Assembly: GCA_934095845.1 (NCBI GenBank)
Contig: CAKOKS010000003.1
Coordinates: 1 to 64,000 of the forward strand
Source of the DNA: an uncultured Bacilli bacterium
Lineage (GTDB): Bacteria; Bacillota_I; Bacilli_A; RF39; UBA660
DNA: 64,000 nt
Direction: 5' to 3'
A program made the translations under genes and the position numbers. Numbering within the stretch: the first letter of the stretch is position 1; each line of letters begins with the position of its first letter. This document shows, in pieces, positions 19,557 through 28,652 of the stretch. Below the pieces are notes generated by a model. That model searched no databases and was not told the DNA's origin. It saw only the letters and a program-made list of their open reading frames with translations.

Positions 19557-20387
19557 ATGTTAGATGTTTTAAAGGATACAATTTTAGATACAATTAAATT
19601 AATACCATTTCTATTTGTAGCGTTTTTAATTATTGAGTTTATTGAACACAAATTAAATAATAAACAAGAAAATATCGTTGCTGCATCAGGTAAATTCGGA
19701 CCCATTATTGGTTCACTTCTTGGAGCAGTACCACAATGTGGATTTTCTGTTCTTGCAACTAATCTTTATATTACAAGAATAATTTCATTAGGAACTTTAA
19801 TAAGTATATACTTATCCACTAGTGATGAACTTATTCCAATAATGATTTCTCATAATGCACCAATTCATAAAATATTGAGTATTGTTCTTATTAAAGTAAT
19901 CATTGGTATGATTTTTGGAATATTAATTGATTTATTTATTAAAAAAGAAAAGAAAAGTAATTTTGTTTTATGTGAAGATGAAGAATGTGATTGTGAGCAC
20001 TCAATAATAAAATCAGTAATTATTCATACATTAAAAATATCATTTTTTATATTCTTAATTACATTTGCAATTAATGCATTATTTGAATATGTAAATCTAG
20101 ATTTTATATCTGCTTATTTAAAAGGTAATAAAATATTAACACCATTCATTTCTTCATTAGTAGGATTAATTCCCAACTGTGCTTCATCTGTTATGATAAG
20201 TGAACTTTATTTAAATAATTTAATTACTTTAGGCACAACCCTTTCTGGACTTTTAACTGGAAGCGGAGTAGCAATAATGGTACTTATACATAAAAATAAA
20301 AATATGAAAGAAAATTTATTTATTCTAAGTTTAATTTACTTTATCGGTGTTGCTTGTGGAATAATATTTAATTTATTAGGTGTATAA
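19557..20387 (+). CDS. Putative heavy-metal exporter, ArsP_2 (DUF2899) family
   Basis: 276 residues with about eight to ten membrane segments in two halves. The conserved start LDVLKDTILDTIKLIPFLF, the GAVPQCGFS motif in the first half and LIPNCASSVM in the second half match the family annotated as 'arsenic efflux' or 'putative manganese transporter'. A cytoplasmic loop holds an acidic cysteine-rich patch (CEDEECDCEH, around residue 140) that could bind metal. A Fur-type regulator follows with a 1-nt overlap, supporting metal-responsive control. The transported ion is unknown. Confidence 0.85.
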   Translation: MLDVLKDTILDTIKLIPFLFVAFLIIEFIEHKLNNKQENIVAASGKFGPIIGSLLGAVPQCGFSVLATNLYITRIISLGTLISIYLSTSDELIPIMISHNAPIHKILSIVLIKVIIGMIFGILIDLFIKKEKKSNFVLCEDEECDCEHSIIKSVIIHTLKISFFIFLITFAINALFEYVNLDFISAYLKGNKILTPFISSLVGLIPNCASSVMISELYLNNLITLGTTLSGLLTGSGVAIMVLIHKNKNMKENLFILSLIYFIGVACGIIFNLLGV

Positions 20388-20755
20388 TGGAACAAATATT
20401 AAAAGATCATAATTTAAAAGTTACTAAAAATAGATTATTAATTTTAGAATATATAAAAAAGAAAAAATATGTAACTTTAAATGAATTATTAGAATTAAAC
20501 ATTGATAAATCAACTATATATAGAATTATAGATGTATTTGTTAACAATAATATAATTGATATAATAAATTTTGAAAACGAAAAAAAATATACTTTATCTC
20601 AAAAACATTTTCATATTTTAAAATGTATTGTTTGTCATAATCAAACTGAAATAGATATGTGTCCTTTTGATAAAAGTAATTATAAAGATTTTATAATAAC
20701 TAAACATTCGGTTATTATTGAAGGAATATGTAAAAAGTGCCAACAAAAAAACTGA
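20387..20755 (+). CDS. Fur-family metalloregulator
   Basis: 122 residues. An N-terminal winged helix with recognition region DKSTIYRIIDVF is followed by a dimerisation domain. The structural zinc site is C-x2-C (KCIVC) and C-x2-C near the C-terminus, and HFH before the first pair fits a regulatory metal site. It is shorter than Fur (about 140-150), similar in size to compact Zur/PerR proteins. Which metal it senses cannot be read. It overlaps the exporter gene by one base and probably represses its own operon through the inverted repeat at 19523. Confidence 0.87.
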   Translation: MEQILKDHNLKVTKNRLLILEYIKKKKYVTLNELLELNIDKSTIYRIIDVFVNNNIIDIINFENEKKYTLSQKHFHILKCIVCHNQTEIDMCPFDKSNYKDFIITKHSVIIEGICKKCQQKN

Positions 20756-20771
20756 TATTTAATCAGTTTTT
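20746..20771. terminator. Bidirectional terminator between the Fur-family gene and deoD
   Basis: AAAAACTGAT (20746-20755) and ATCAGTTTTT (20762-20771) form a perfect 10-bp stem with A- and T-tracts on both sides. It contains the stop codons of both convergent genes. Confidence 0.85.
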
Positions 20772-21481
20772 ATTATGCTTTCTAAAGCTAGTATAATCAT
20801 ATTATCTAAATGTTTTTCTCTCATTTCTGGAGAAACAATTGTTGGGTCAAATTTTGAATCAACTATCGTAATAAGCATACTTGCTTGCTTTTCACATATT
20901 CTTGCAATATGAAATATTCCAAAACCTTCCATCTCAGTTGAAAGTAATTCATCTTTTATCGGACAAGTGTTAATAATATGATCTATTGGAGTATATACAT
21001 CAAAAACATCACTTGTTAAAGTTGGACCAACATGAATATCTATATTTAATTCATCAGCAGTTTTCTTAATTACATCATTCATTTCTTTATTTGATTCAAT
21101 GAATTTATCAGTATATCCTCCCCATTGATAAGCAATTGAAGATTCTGAATAAGCCCCAGTTGATAAAACGGTATCTAAAATATGAACATCACTTTTATCA
21201 GCACCAGCAGAACCAATTCTAATAATTTTTTCAACATCATAAAACTTGTAAAGTTCATAAGCATATAAAGAAGCACTAGGGCATCCCATACCTGAACCAA
21301 CAATACTTACCCGTTTTCCTTTATAATACCCTGTAAACGCATACATATTTCTTATTTTATTTACTAATCTTACATTAGTTAAAAATTTCTCAGCAATATA
21401 TTTTGCTCTAAGAGGATCTCCGGGAAATAAAACCAAAGGAGCTATATTTTCTTTTTCAGTCACTATGTGTACTGGTTCCAT
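20759..21481 (-). CDS. deoD: Purine-nucleoside phosphorylase, DeoD type
   Basis: 240 residues, the normal length of hexameric DeoD. Motifs: PGDPLRAKYIAE near the N-terminus (phosphate site), GSGMGCPSASLYAYEL, RIGSAGA and the ribose-binding STEMEG. The catalytic Asp and Arg are expected in TIVDSKFD and the following EMREK segment. It splits purine (deoxy)ribonucleosides with phosphate to base and (deoxy)ribose-1-phosphate. A uridine phosphorylase relative is the alternative. Transcribed alone from a promoter divergent with ymfF. Confidence 0.87.
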   Translation of the reverse strand: MEPVHIVTEKENIAPLVLFPGDPLRAKYIAEKFLTNVRLVNKIRNMYAFTGYYKGKRVSIVGSGMGCPSASLYAYELYKFYDVEKIIRIGSAGADKSDVHILDTVLSTGAYSESSIAYQWGGYTDKFIESNKEMNDVIKKTADELNIDIHVGPTLTSDVFDVYTPIDHIINTCPIKDELLSTEMEGFGIFHIARICEKQASMLITIVDSKFDPTIVSPEMREKHLDNMIILALESIIKTD

Positions 21482-21496
21482 ATCATCACCATATTA

Positions 21497-21505
21497 ATAT
21501 TATCA
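21497..21505 (-). promoter_or_regulatory. Promoter of deoD
   Basis: On the minus strand TGATAATAT (extended -10) lies 15 nt before the ATG, with GGTGATG as ribosome binding site between them. Confidence 0.55.
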
Positions 21506-21511
21506 CATTTA

Positions 21512-21520
21512 TGCTATAAT
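21512..21520 (+). promoter_or_regulatory. Extended -10 promoter of ymfF
   Basis: TGCTATAAT, only 6 bp from the divergent deoD -10 element; the two transcripts start close together in opposite directions. Confidence 0.65.
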
Positions 21521-21570
21521 TTAATTATAAAAACGATTATTTTACGTATACTAAAAACGAGGTGAACTTA

Positions 21571-22839
21571 ATGGAATATAAAATCTATAATGCTGGTTCT
21601 TACAATATTCATACTATAAAAACTGATAAATTTAAAACAATTAAACTTGATATAATATTAAGAAATAACTTTGATCCTAAAAATTCTGAATTAAGAAGTT
21701 TACTATTTGATATATTATCTGAAAGCACAAAAAAATATAATACAAAAAGAAAACTTGCTTTAAAATATGAATCTTTATATAATGCAGTTTCTAACATTGA
21801 TACTATGTTACTTGGTCAAATGATTTTAACAGATATATCTATTGAGTTTATAAATCCAAAATATACAAAAGAAGATTTTTTAGAAGAAGCAATAAAAATG
21901 CCTTTTTCTCTTTTGTTTGAACCAAATATAAATAATTATGAATTTGATGCCAAAACTATTTTATTATGTAAAAAAAGATTAATAGAAAAAATTGATTCTA
22001 TCAAAGAAAATCCAAGTAGATATGCAATATTACAAGCATTAAAAAAGATGGATTCTACTTCTTTAACTTCAAGACCAATTCTAGAAAATAAAGACACTAT
22101 AAACAATGCTACAAACGAATCTTTATTAAAATTATATGAAGAAGTTTTAAAACATGATTATGTTGATATTTTTATAATAGGTGACTTTGATAATAATAAA
22201 ATAGTAGATTTAATAAATAAATATGCAGCATTTAAAACTATAAAAAATCATGAATTAAAAGTATATAATGAAAATAAAACAAGAAGATTACCTCTAAAAG
22301 TTAAAGAAAATTCTTCTAATAGCCAATCTCAATTAGTTGAAGTTTATAATGCCGTTAATTTAACTGATTATGAAAAAAAATATGTATTACCAATATATGA
22401 TATGATTTTTGGTTCATCATCTCTAGAGTCTAAATTATATAAAAATCTACGTACTAAAAATTCTCTTTGTTATGGTTTAATTTCATCTTATCAAAGATAT
22501 GATAATATATTAGTTGTAGCTACTAGTTTAGATAAATCTAATGAAGAAAAAGCAATAAAATTAATAGATAAAACATTTAAAGAAATGACTACTTCTTTAA
22601 AAAAAGAAGAAATAAAAAGAGCAATTGATTTAAAAATATCTAGTTTAAATATGTTTATAGATTACCAAGGTAAAATACTTGAACTATATTTATTTAAATA
22701 TTTAAATTTAGCTGATGATTATGAAACAATGATAAATACATTTATGAATGTTAAAAAAGAGGATATTTTAGCTGTTGGAAAGAAAATCAAGAAAAACACT
22801 GTGTATATATTAACTGCTGGAGGTGAAGAATATGAATAA
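21571..22839 (+). CDS. ymfF: M16 peptidase-family protein YmfF (inactive partner)
   Basis: 422 residues from ATG 21571 (GAGGTG upstream; in-frame GTG at 21562 overlaps that site). The two-domain M16 fold is recognisable (NSELRSLLFDILSESTKKY at the start, later LYKNLRTKNSLCYG), but the HxxEH zinc motif is absent, as in the non-catalytic partner of M16B pairs. It pairs with the gene immediately downstream. In B. subtilis YmfF/YmfH are linked to modification of elongation factor P; that role here is inference. The stop overlaps the ymfH start by 8 nt. Confidence 0.88.
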   Translation: MEYKIYNAGSYNIHTIKTDKFKTIKLDIILRNNFDPKNSELRSLLFDILSESTKKYNTKRKLALKYESLYNAVSNIDTMLLGQMILTDISIEFINPKYTKEDFLEEAIKMPFSLLFEPNINNYEFDAKTILLCKKRLIEKIDSIKENPSRYAILQALKKMDSTSLTSRPILENKDTINNATNESLLKLYEEVLKHDYVDIFIIGDFDNNKIVDLINKYAAFKTIKNHELKVYNENKTRRLPLKVKENSSNSQSQLVEVYNAVNLTDYEKKYVLPIYDMIFGSSSLESKLYKNLRTKNSLCYGLISSYQRYDNILVVATSLDKSNEEKAIKLIDKTFKEMTTSLKKEEIKRAIDLKISSLNMFIDYQGKILELYLFKYLNLADDYETMINTFMNVKKEDILAVGKKIKKNTVYILTAGGEEYE

Positions 22840-24136
22840 AATATTTGTTGAAGGTCCAAATGAATATGTACTTCATGAGAAATTACCTAATGGACTTGAT
22901 GTATATATGTTACCTAATAATAAAGTTCAAACTTATTATTTAACTTTTTCAGCTAAATTTGGTTCAGTTATAACTGATTTTAAATTTGAAGGAGATAAGT
23001 CTTATAAACATATTCCAGCTGGTGTTGCTCATACTTTAGAACATTTAACATTTTATACAGAAGATGGAGATGCATCAACATTTTATGCTAATAATGGTGC
23101 TAAAAGTAATGCTTATACATCTACACATATAACTTGTTATGAAGTATTTGGATATAATAAATTTAAAGAAAATCTAGAATATTTATTAGATTATGTTCAA
23201 ACACCTTACTATACAGAAAAAATGGTTAATGATGAAAAAGGTATAATAACTGAAGAAATAAAAATGTATGAAGATGATCCTGAAAGTGTCTTAATGAGTG
23301 CTGCAAATGAATGCTTATATGTAAATGATAATAGAAAAAATTTAGTAACAGGAACAAAAAATGATGTTAAAAAGACAACCGTAAAAGATATAGAACTTGC
23401 TTATAATACATTTTATTATCCAGCTAATATGTTTGTTTGTTTAACAGGTAACTTTAATCCAGATGAAGCTCTTGCTATTATAGAAGAAAATCAAGCAAAG
23501 AAAACATTTAAAGAACAAAAGAAAATTATTGTTAAAAAAATAAGAGAACCTAAAAATGTAGCATGTTCTTATAAAGAAATAAAAAAAGATGTATCGATTC
23601 CAAAAACTGAATATGCATTAAAAATTCCACTTTCTTCATTTACTAAAGCCGGGATTAATGAACAAACTCTGCTTACTGCTTTAAATATTATATTAAATAT
23701 GAATTTTGGAAGTACAAGTTTATTTAGAGAACAGTTAGTTGATGGAAATATAATAAATGATGATTTAGTTTATTATGCAAGTGTATGTGGAAACTATTTA
23801 GTAATTGAATTTCTATGTGAAACCCATTATCCAAAGAGATTTGCTAATTTATTAGAAGAAAAATTAAATAATTTAATTATTGATGAAGATGAGTTTAATA
23901 GCAAAAAAAGAGTTGCTATTTCTAATTTGATTTTAGTATTTGAAGATATTGAAAGAGCAAATGAATTTATATCATCAGGAATAATAAAACATAATGAAGT
24001 ACCAACTTACTTATATGATGTTTATAACTCTTTAAATATCAGCACTTTAAAAAATGTATGTAAAAAGATAAATACTAAAGTAAAAACTATAGTAGTAGTT
24101 AAAGAAAATAAAAAAATTGATCAAAAAAAGAAGTAA
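22832..24136 (+). CDS. ymfH: M16 zinc peptidase YmfH (catalytic partner)
   Basis: 434 residues from ATG 22832, within the end of ymfF and preceded by GGAGGTG. The zinc-binding motif HxxEH is H67-TLE-H71, and the distal Glu is expected in EEIKMYEDDPES about 75 residues further on. The NAYTSTHITCYEVF strand is typical of M16B peptidases. It would form a two-subunit protease with YmfF in the cytoplasm. The motif is complete, so activity is expected. Confidence 0.9.
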   Translation: MNKIFVEGPNEYVLHEKLPNGLDVYMLPNNKVQTYYLTFSAKFGSVITDFKFEGDKSYKHIPAGVAHTLEHLTFYTEDGDASTFYANNGAKSNAYTSTHITCYEVFGYNKFKENLEYLLDYVQTPYYTEKMVNDEKGIITEEIKMYEDDPESVLMSAANECLYVNDNRKNLVTGTKNDVKKTTVKDIELAYNTFYYPANMFVCLTGNFNPDEALAIIEENQAKKTFKEQKKIIVKKIREPKNVACSYKEIKKDVSIPKTEYALKIPLSSFTKAGINEQTLLTALNIILNMNFGSTSLFREQLVDGNIINDDLVYYASVCGNYLVIEFLCETHYPKRFANLLEEKLNNLIIDEDEFNSKKRVAISNLILVFEDIERANEFISSGIIKHNEVPTYLYDVYNSLNISTLKNVCKKINTKVKTIVVVKENKKIDQKKK

Positions 24137-24177
24137 TTTGAACATTCTCTCCAATATATATAAGTGAGGAGGGAAAT

Positions 24178-24798
24178 ATGAAAGCAAAATTAAAGTATAT
24201 AGTTGTAGCAGTTTTAACACTTGTTGTAGTTGCTATTTATTTAGTAATAACTCAAAAAAGTTCAAATGTTGTTGTAGCAGAAGAAGTTGATTCAAAAGTA
24301 AAAGAAGAAATTAAAGATACTTCTGAAAGCGTTTATGTTGATATAAAAGGATCTGTTAAGAAACCTGGAGTTTATAAAGTAGATAAAACATCTATAGTTA
24401 ATGATGTTATTAAACTTGCAGGTGGATTTACTAAAAATGCCTATACAAAGAATATTAATTTAAGTAAACATGTAAGCGATGAAATGGTTATATATGTTTT
24501 TAATAAAAAAGATTTTACAACAACAACAGAAAAAAATGAAGTTTCTTGTACAACTGAAGTAATTAACTATGATAATTGTATAACGACAACAAAAGAAGCA
24601 ACTAAAAGTGATATAGTAAATATCAATACAGCATCAAAAGAGGAATTAATGGGCATTTCGGGAATTGGTGCAAGTAAAGCTGATTTAATAATTGCTTATA
24701 GATTAGAACATAAATTTTCAAAAATAGAAGATATAATGAATGTTTCCGGAATTGGAGAAAGTTTATTTGAAAAAATTAAAAAATATATTACAGTTTAA
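24178..24798 (+). CDS. comEA: ComEA, DNA-binding competence protein
   Basis: 206 residues. One membrane helix (about 8-25) anchors an extracellular SLBB domain (VDIKGSVKKPGVYKV at about 57) and a C-terminal helix-hairpin-helix pair (NINTASKEELMGISGIGASKADLII and NVSGIGESLFEKI). ComEA binds incoming double-stranded DNA at the cell surface. GAGGAGGG precedes the ATG. Its end overlaps comEC, the classic comEA-comEC order. Confidence 0.93.
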   Translation: MKAKLKYIVVAVLTLVVVAIYLVITQKSSNVVVAEEVDSKVKEEIKDTSESVYVDIKGSVKKPGVYKVDKTSIVNDVIKLAGGFTKNAYTKNINLSKHVSDEMVIYVFNKKDFTTTTEKNEVSCTTEVINYDNCITTTKEATKSDIVNINTASKEELMGISGIGASKADLIIAYRLEHKFSKIEDIMNVSGIGESLFEKIKKYITV

Positions 24799-26821
24799 AT
24801 ATATTTTTTTTATTGGCCTTTTATGTTCTATAATTTTATCTTTTGTAAGAATTGAAAATAAGAAAGTAAACATTTTATCCTCATTTGAAGGTGTATTAGA
24901 AGATTATAAAATAGATGGTGATAAAGTAAGTTTTATTTTAAAAAACAAAAACAAATTAAAGTGTACTTATTATATTAGTTCTGAAGATGAACTAAATAAT
25001 ATAAAAAAATGGAATTTAGGAATAACTTTAAAAGTAGATGGTGAAGTAAGTTCTCCAAGTAATAATACAATACCTAATACCTTTAATTATTCTAAATATT
25101 TAAAATCAAAAAATATTTTTAAAATTATGACTGTTCAAAACTATAAAGTTATTAACAAAAACTTATCATTTATATATAAGATAAAAAATAAAATTATAGA
25201 AAGAATTTCTAAATATAAAAGTAATAATTACTTAAGTGCTTTTATTTTAGGAGATAAGTCATATTTAAAAAGTGAAACTAAAAGTATGTATCAAGATTTA
25301 GGAGTATCTCATATATTTGCAATATCTGGAATGCACATTACTTTAATAACAACTATATTATTTTTTATGTTAAAAAAAGTAAAAGAAAATATTAAATATT
25401 TAATTATTATTTCTTTTCTAATAATATATGTTTTTTTAACAGGCTATCAAGCAAGCGTGTTAAGAAGTGTTTCTTTTTTTGTATTAAGTTTTATTAATAA
25501 AAAATATTTGTTAAATATTGATAAAATAAATTTATTTTTTCTTTCAATAACTTTACTAATGTTTATATTTCCTAATTTAGTTTATGATGTAGGCTTTCTT
25601 TATTCAACATCTATTTCATTTTCTTTAATAAGATTTTCATATCTTGTAAAAGGAAACTATATATTAAGTCTAATTATTATATCTACAATTTCTTTTTTAG
25701 TAAGTTTACCAATAACTATAAATAATAATTATGAGATAAATATATTTTCAATTATAAATAATTTATTTATTGTTCCATATATAAGTTTACTTTTATATCC
25801 ATTAAGTATATTAACTTTTTTTATATATCCACTTGATGGGTTAATGTTAATATTTTCAAATATTGTTGAAGACATTTCAAAATATCTAATTAATTTTCAA
25901 TTAGTTGTACCTAAAATACCAATAATAATAATTATTATTTATTATAGTTGCTTATATATTTTCTTTTCTACTTATAAAAAACATTATTTATTATTTGCAG
26001 TACTTATAATATTTATTAATAAAAGTTTGTATATATTAGATAATAATATGTATATTTACTACATAGATGTTTCTCAAGGAGATTCAACTTTAATAAAATA
26101 TAAAAATGAAGCAATTTTAATTGATACTGGAGGTAAGGTAAGTTTTAAAACTGAAAAGTGGAAACAGAAAACAAAATACTATATAACAGACTCAACTATG
26201 TTGTTTTTAAAAAGCATAGGAATAACAAAACTAAATACACTTATTACTACTCATGGTGATTATGATCATATGGGGGAAGCATCAAACTTAATTAATAATT
26301 TTAAAGTTGATAAAGTTATCTTTAATTGTGGAACTTATAATGATTTAGAGAGTAATCTTATAAATCTTTTAAAAGTAAAAAATATAGATAACTATACTTG
26401 TATAAAAGAATTAAGTTTAAAAGGTCATAAATTATATTTCTTACAAACAAAAGAATATGATAATGAAAATGATAATTCAAATGTAATTTATTTTAAATAT
26501 AATAACTTTAAATTTTTATTCATGGGAGATGCAGGAATTAACAAAGAAAAAGACATTATAGAAAAATATAACTTATCTAATATTGACGTTTTAAAAGTAG
26601 GACACCATGGATCTAAGACAAGTAGTAGTGAATATTTCATTAATGAGATAAAACCAAAATATTCTATCATTAGTGTTGGTAAAAATAATCGTTATGGACA
26701 TCCGAATAAAGAAGTAATAAATAATCTAGAAAACACAAAAATATATAGAACTGATAAAAATGGAACTGTTATGTTTAAAATTAAAAACAATAAATTAAAA
26801 ATTAAAACATATAAGTCATAG
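24767..26821 (+). CDS. comEC: ComEC, DNA uptake channel
   Basis: 684 residues from TTG 24767, which has GGAG 8 nt upstream inside comEA; ATG 24740 in the same frame is an alternative with a weaker site. An N-terminal OB-like part after the first two helices is followed by the multi-helix Competence domain (about 160-420, including GDKSYL and ISGMHI). The C-terminal metallo-beta-lactamase-like domain has THGDYDHMG, VGHHGSKTSSS and RYGHPN, the nuclease-like metal site thought to degrade the non-transported strand. With ComEA and the pilus genes at 51.5-53.9 kb it points to natural transformation. Confidence 0.93.
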   Translation: MKKLKNILQFKYIFFIGLLCSIILSFVRIENKKVNILSSFEGVLEDYKIDGDKVSFILKNKNKLKCTYYISSEDELNNIKKWNLGITLKVDGEVSSPSNNTIPNTFNYSKYLKSKNIFKIMTVQNYKVINKNLSFIYKIKNKIIERISKYKSNNYLSAFILGDKSYLKSETKSMYQDLGVSHIFAISGMHITLITTILFFMLKKVKENIKYLIIISFLIIYVFLTGYQASVLRSVSFFVLSFINKKYLLNIDKINLFFLSITLLMFIFPNLVYDVGFLYSTSISFSLIRFSYLVKGNYILSLIIISTISFLVSLPITINNNYEINIFSIINNLFIVPYISLLLYPLSILTFFIYPLDGLMLIFSNIVEDISKYLINFQLVVPKIPIIIIIIYYSCLYIFFSTYKKHYLLFAVLIIFINKSLYILDNNMYIYYIDVSQGDSTLIKYKNEAILIDTGGKVSFKTEKWKQKTKYYITDSTMLFLKSIGITKLNTLITTHGDYDHMGEASNLINNFKVDKVIFNCGTYNDLESNLINLLKVKNIDNYTCIKELSLKGHKLYFLQTKEYDNENDNSNVIYFKYNNFKFLFMGDAGINKEKDIIEKYNLSNIDVLKVGHHGSKTSSSEYFINEIKPKYSIISVGKNNRYGHPNKEVINNLENTKIYRTDKNGTVMFKIKNNKLKIKTYKS

Positions 26822-26832
26822 AAAGGAGTAAT

Positions 26833-27717
26833 ATGAATTATTATAATGAAATAAAAAATGAATTAATAAATAATGAAATTAATAAAAAAGCTAAAAGCTA
26901 TTCAATTAATAAAAGTGACTTAGACACCTACTATAAAGTTGGAAAAATGATAAGTTTAGCTGGTAGACATTATGGAAAAGGAATAATTAAAGAGTATTCA
27001 AAAAGATTAACAGAAGAATTGGGTAAAGGATATAGTAAAAGAAATTTATGGTTGATGCTAAGATTTTATGAGTTAAAAGAAAAAATGCAGACAGTGTCTG
27101 CACAATTATCTTGGTCACATTATTGTGAGTTATTGTCATTTGAGAATATTGATAAAATTAATTACTATATAAACTTGACAAAAACAAATAATTTATCAGT
27201 TAGGCAACTTCGTGATAGAATAAAATCTAATGAATATGAAAGATTACCAGAAAATGCTAAAAACAAATTATTAAGTCAAAACAAATCAGTTATAACTGAT
27301 TTTGTAAAAAATCCTATATTAATAAAAAAGCATAATAACACTGATATTATAACAGAAAGACTATTGCAGAAATTAATACTTGAAGATATAACTTCATTTA
27401 TGAAAGAATTAGGAACTGGATTCTGTTTTATTGATAATGAATACAAAATTAAGTTAGATGATAGATATAACTACATAGATTTATTGCTGTATAATATTAA
27501 GTATAAATGTTACATAGTTGTAGAATTAAAAGTTACTGAACTAAAAAAAGAACATACTGGTCAGATTATGACATATATGAACTATATTAATGAGAATATC
27601 AAAACAATTGATGAAAATGAAACGGTAGGTATAATTATTTGTAAACAGGATAATGAGTATGTTATAAAGTATTGTTCTGATAATAGAATAATTGCTAGAG
27701 AATATGAATTAGTGTGA
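26833..27717 (+). CDS. YhcG-family protein: DUF1016 N-terminus plus PDDEXK nuclease domain
   Basis: 294 residues. The N-terminal half (GRHYGKGIIKEYSKRLTEEL, GYSKRNLWLMLRFYE, a LSWSHY segment) is the DUF1016 helical/DNA-binding part. The C-terminal half has a PDDEXK core: D216 in NYIDLLLYN, E231-L-K233 in VVELKV, then a Gln in the HTGQIMTYMNY helix. It is slightly shorter than typical YhcG (about 340). The family is scattered by horizontal transfer and often sits near restriction or recombination genes; none is visible here. AAAGGAG precedes the ATG, 11 nt after comEC. Confidence 0.86.
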   Translation: MNYYNEIKNELINNEINKKAKSYSINKSDLDTYYKVGKMISLAGRHYGKGIIKEYSKRLTEELGKGYSKRNLWLMLRFYELKEKMQTVSAQLSWSHYCELLSFENIDKINYYINLTKTNNLSVRQLRDRIKSNEYERLPENAKNKLLSQNKSVITDFVKNPILIKKHNNTDIITERLLQKLILEDITSFMKELGTGFCFIDNEYKIKLDDRYNYIDLLLYNIKYKCYIVVELKVTELKKEHTGQIMTYMNYINENIKTIDENETVGIIICKQDNEYVIKYCSDNRIIAREYELV

Positions 27718-27862
27718 TATGACTCATAGATAAAATATAACTGTCTGTTAAATGACTTTCAAAAATAATACAAAAATGGATATAGCAAAAGAAAATAGTT
27801 TTTTTCAAACAATAACATACTTACATTCACTAAATATATATTAAGGTCATAAAATATATTGT

Positions 27863-27876
27863 ACGTTATATAACGT
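27863..27876. promoter_or_regulatory. Perfect 14-bp palindrome, candidate operator
   Basis: ACGTTATATAACGT is a perfect palindrome in the 249-nt gap after the YhcG gene, about 36 nt upstream of the -35 of the next promoter. The rest of the gap (27718-27860) shows no gene; it is A/T-rich and may be decayed sequence. Confidence 0.35.
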
Positions 27877-27887
27877 TTATATAGATT

Positions 27888-27910
27888 GAGCCATAAACTG
27901 GCTCTTTTAA
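27888..27910 (+). terminator. Terminator between the YhcG gene and the methyltransferase-like pair
   Basis: GAGCCA (27888-27893) and TGGCTC (27899-27904) around TAAAC, then TTTTAATTT. Confidence 0.8.
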
Positions 27911-27911
27911 T

Positions 27912-27940
27912 TTGACATGAATATAAAAAATGTTTATAAT
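27912..27940 (+). promoter_or_regulatory. Perfect consensus sigma-A promoter
   Basis: TTGACA (27912-27917), exactly 17 nt, TATAAT (27935-27940). It is the only perfect consensus promoter I found in the window and lies 27 nt before the first of two tandem methyltransferase-like genes. Confidence 0.9.
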
Positions 27941-27966
27941 ATCAGACTCAAAAGAAGGGGTTAAAT

Positions 27967-28629
27967 ATGACAAAGGATAAATTTTATAAACTACAATTTG
28001 CGTTAATGGAATATATTAAAAAATATGGAAAATATTATTCAAAAGAAAATATAACATATATAAAAAATAATTTTATATATGAATATGATTTAGAAGAAGA
28101 TCATAATTGTCTCTTGTTAGAAGCTTATGAGGAATGTGGTTTGTCTAGTGGATTATATAGAGATTATTTTGGAGCATTTATTAAACATATTAAAGAAGAC
28201 TGTGATATAAAAGGTGATCTATTAGAAGTCGGGTGTGGTCCGATGCCTTCTTTAGCAAAAAGCTTAAGAAAAGAACAAAAAAATGGTTCCATTACAGTAA
28301 TTGATCCTCTTGTAAAAATAAGCGATTATGGAGATCTAAACATAATTACAGGTAACTTTGACGAAAGCACTGATGTAAAAAAATATAGTTTAATGTATAG
28401 TTGTCTTCCATGTGCAGTGACTGAGGCAATGCTTAAATCATCATTTAAAAACGATATAGATACTTATATTTTACTTTGTGGATGTCTAAGAGGACTTTAC
28501 TTTAACTTCTACCATTATTTAGATGAAATTGATGCCATGTTATATAAACTTGCATTAGAAAGTGATAGATCTTATAAATTTATTAACTACTCTGATATGC
28601 CTTATACAATAGTAAAAACATATAAATAA
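27967..28629 (+). CDS. SAM-methyltransferase-like protein, copy 1 of a tandem pair
   Basis: 220 residues. An N-terminal helical region of about 75 residues is followed by a Rossmann-type motif I, LLEVGCGPMPS (E87 to P92 region), then an acidic strand end ITVIDPL that fits motif II of SAM-binding folds. The C-terminal part is cysteine-rich (SCLPCAVTE, LLCGCLRG). It shares most motifs with the downstream copy, including F-x-KHIKEDxDIxGxLLEVGCGP. No exact family recognised; a small-molecule or nicotianamine-synthase-like SAM enzyme is possible. GAAGGGG precedes the ATG. Confidence 0.72.
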   Translation: MTKDKFYKLQFALMEYIKKYGKYYSKENITYIKNNFIYEYDLEEDHNCLLLEAYEECGLSSGLYRDYFGAFIKHIKEDCDIKGDLLEVGCGPMPSLAKSLRKEQKNGSITVIDPLVKISDYGDLNIITGNFDESTDVKKYSLMYSCLPCAVTEAMLKSSFKNDIDTYILLCGCLRGLYFNFYHYLDEIDAMLYKLALESDRSYKFINYSDMPYTIVKTYK

Positions 28630-28652
28630 AATCAAAAAAGGAGTTTAGAAAA

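Noticed and set aside
24740..24766. ATG 24740 as the start of comEC
   Set aside because: Weak ribosome binding site; TTG 24767 has GGAG at good spacing and a typical basic N-terminus. Kept as an alternative.
27718..27860. Gap after the YhcG gene as a decayed gene or small RNA
   Set aside because: No open frame with start signals, no stable structure and no promoter on either strand that I can support.
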